A DNA stretch of 5,800 bases from Planctomycetales bacterium. GTDB lineage: Bacteria > Planctomycetota > Planctomycetia > Pirellulales > Thermoguttaceae. Where the stretch lies: the NCBI GenBank assembly GCA_007122045.1, contig SKJM01000037.1, positions 1 through 5,800 of the forward strand, in the 5' to 3' direction. Of the stretch, positions 5,795-5,800 are shown one piece after another. The notes beneath the pieces were generated by a model, which was given only the letters and a program-made list of their open reading frames with translations, did no database searches and had not been told where the DNA came from. Position numbers and translations under genes: made by a program. Positions within the stretch are counted from its first letter, which is position 1. Each line of letters opens with the position of its first letter.

Positions 5795-5800
5795 AAGGAG
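5795..5800 (+). promoter_or_regulatory. Shine-Dalgarno sequence for a plus-strand gene just past the window
   Basis: The last six bases are AAGGAG, a near-ideal ribosome binding site. A divergent gene starting about 5-12 bases beyond the edge would fit the arrangement. The start codon itself cannot be seen. Confidence 0.35.

Larger units (their letters stand above)
5573..5800. other. Intergenic region upstream of the regulator, probably divergent
   Basis: No frame here shows protein-like sequence. The stretch holds the homopolymer tract, the alternative stems, the CTTGCAA dyad and a terminal AAGGAG listed separately. It probably serves as promoter region for the regulator on the minus strand and for a plus-strand gene that begins outside the window. 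Confidence 0.55.

Overview
The window is a GC-rich bacterial segment. It carries three complete genes on the minus strand and the 3' end of one gene on the plus strand. The style suggests a member of the Planctomycetota: an FHA-GAF-AAA+ sigma-54 activator, a twin-arginine signal of the SRRKF type, a NapH/NapG-like iron-sulfur fusion, and an intergenic inverted repeat built around GCCTTTGGAGTGCGG, which resembles repeats I recall from that phylum. This assignment is inference; no rRNA or other taxonomic marker is present.

Layout. 1-609 (+) is the C-terminal part of a radical SAM/SPASM protein that enters from the left. 610-794 is a convergent junction with two strong stem-loops and no gene. 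795-2159 (-) encodes a membrane iron-sulfur protein that looks like NapH fused to NapG, with six predicted [4Fe-4S] clusters. 2168-3313 (-) encodes a PflX-type radical SAM protein with a Tat-type, possibly lipoprotein, N-terminus. 3398-3500 is a REPIN/MITE-like inverted repeat. 3509-5572 (-) encodes the FHA-GAF-AAA+-Fis regulator. 5573-5800 is a leader/promoter region with several dyads, and the window ends in AAGGAG, suggesting a plus-strand gene just beyond it.

How the genes may work together. The PflX-like gene and the NapHG-like gene are 8 bp apart and almost certainly co-transcribed, radical SAM gene first. The fusion has the layout of a quinol-linked electron-transfer module: four membrane helices, two cytoplasmic-type clusters, then an internal RR-led helix and four more clusters that would lie outside the membrane. 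The partner also carries a Tat-like leader. The most interesting reading is a two-component redox system in which a membrane ferredoxin chain serves a membrane-attached or exported radical-SAM-fold protein. Radical SAM chemistry outside the cytoplasm would be unusual, so the signal could instead be an uncleaved anchor. The regulator lies upstream in the same orientation, but the inverted repeat separates it from the operon. I found no -24/-12 sigma-54 promoter in front of the operon, so a regulatory link is not shown.
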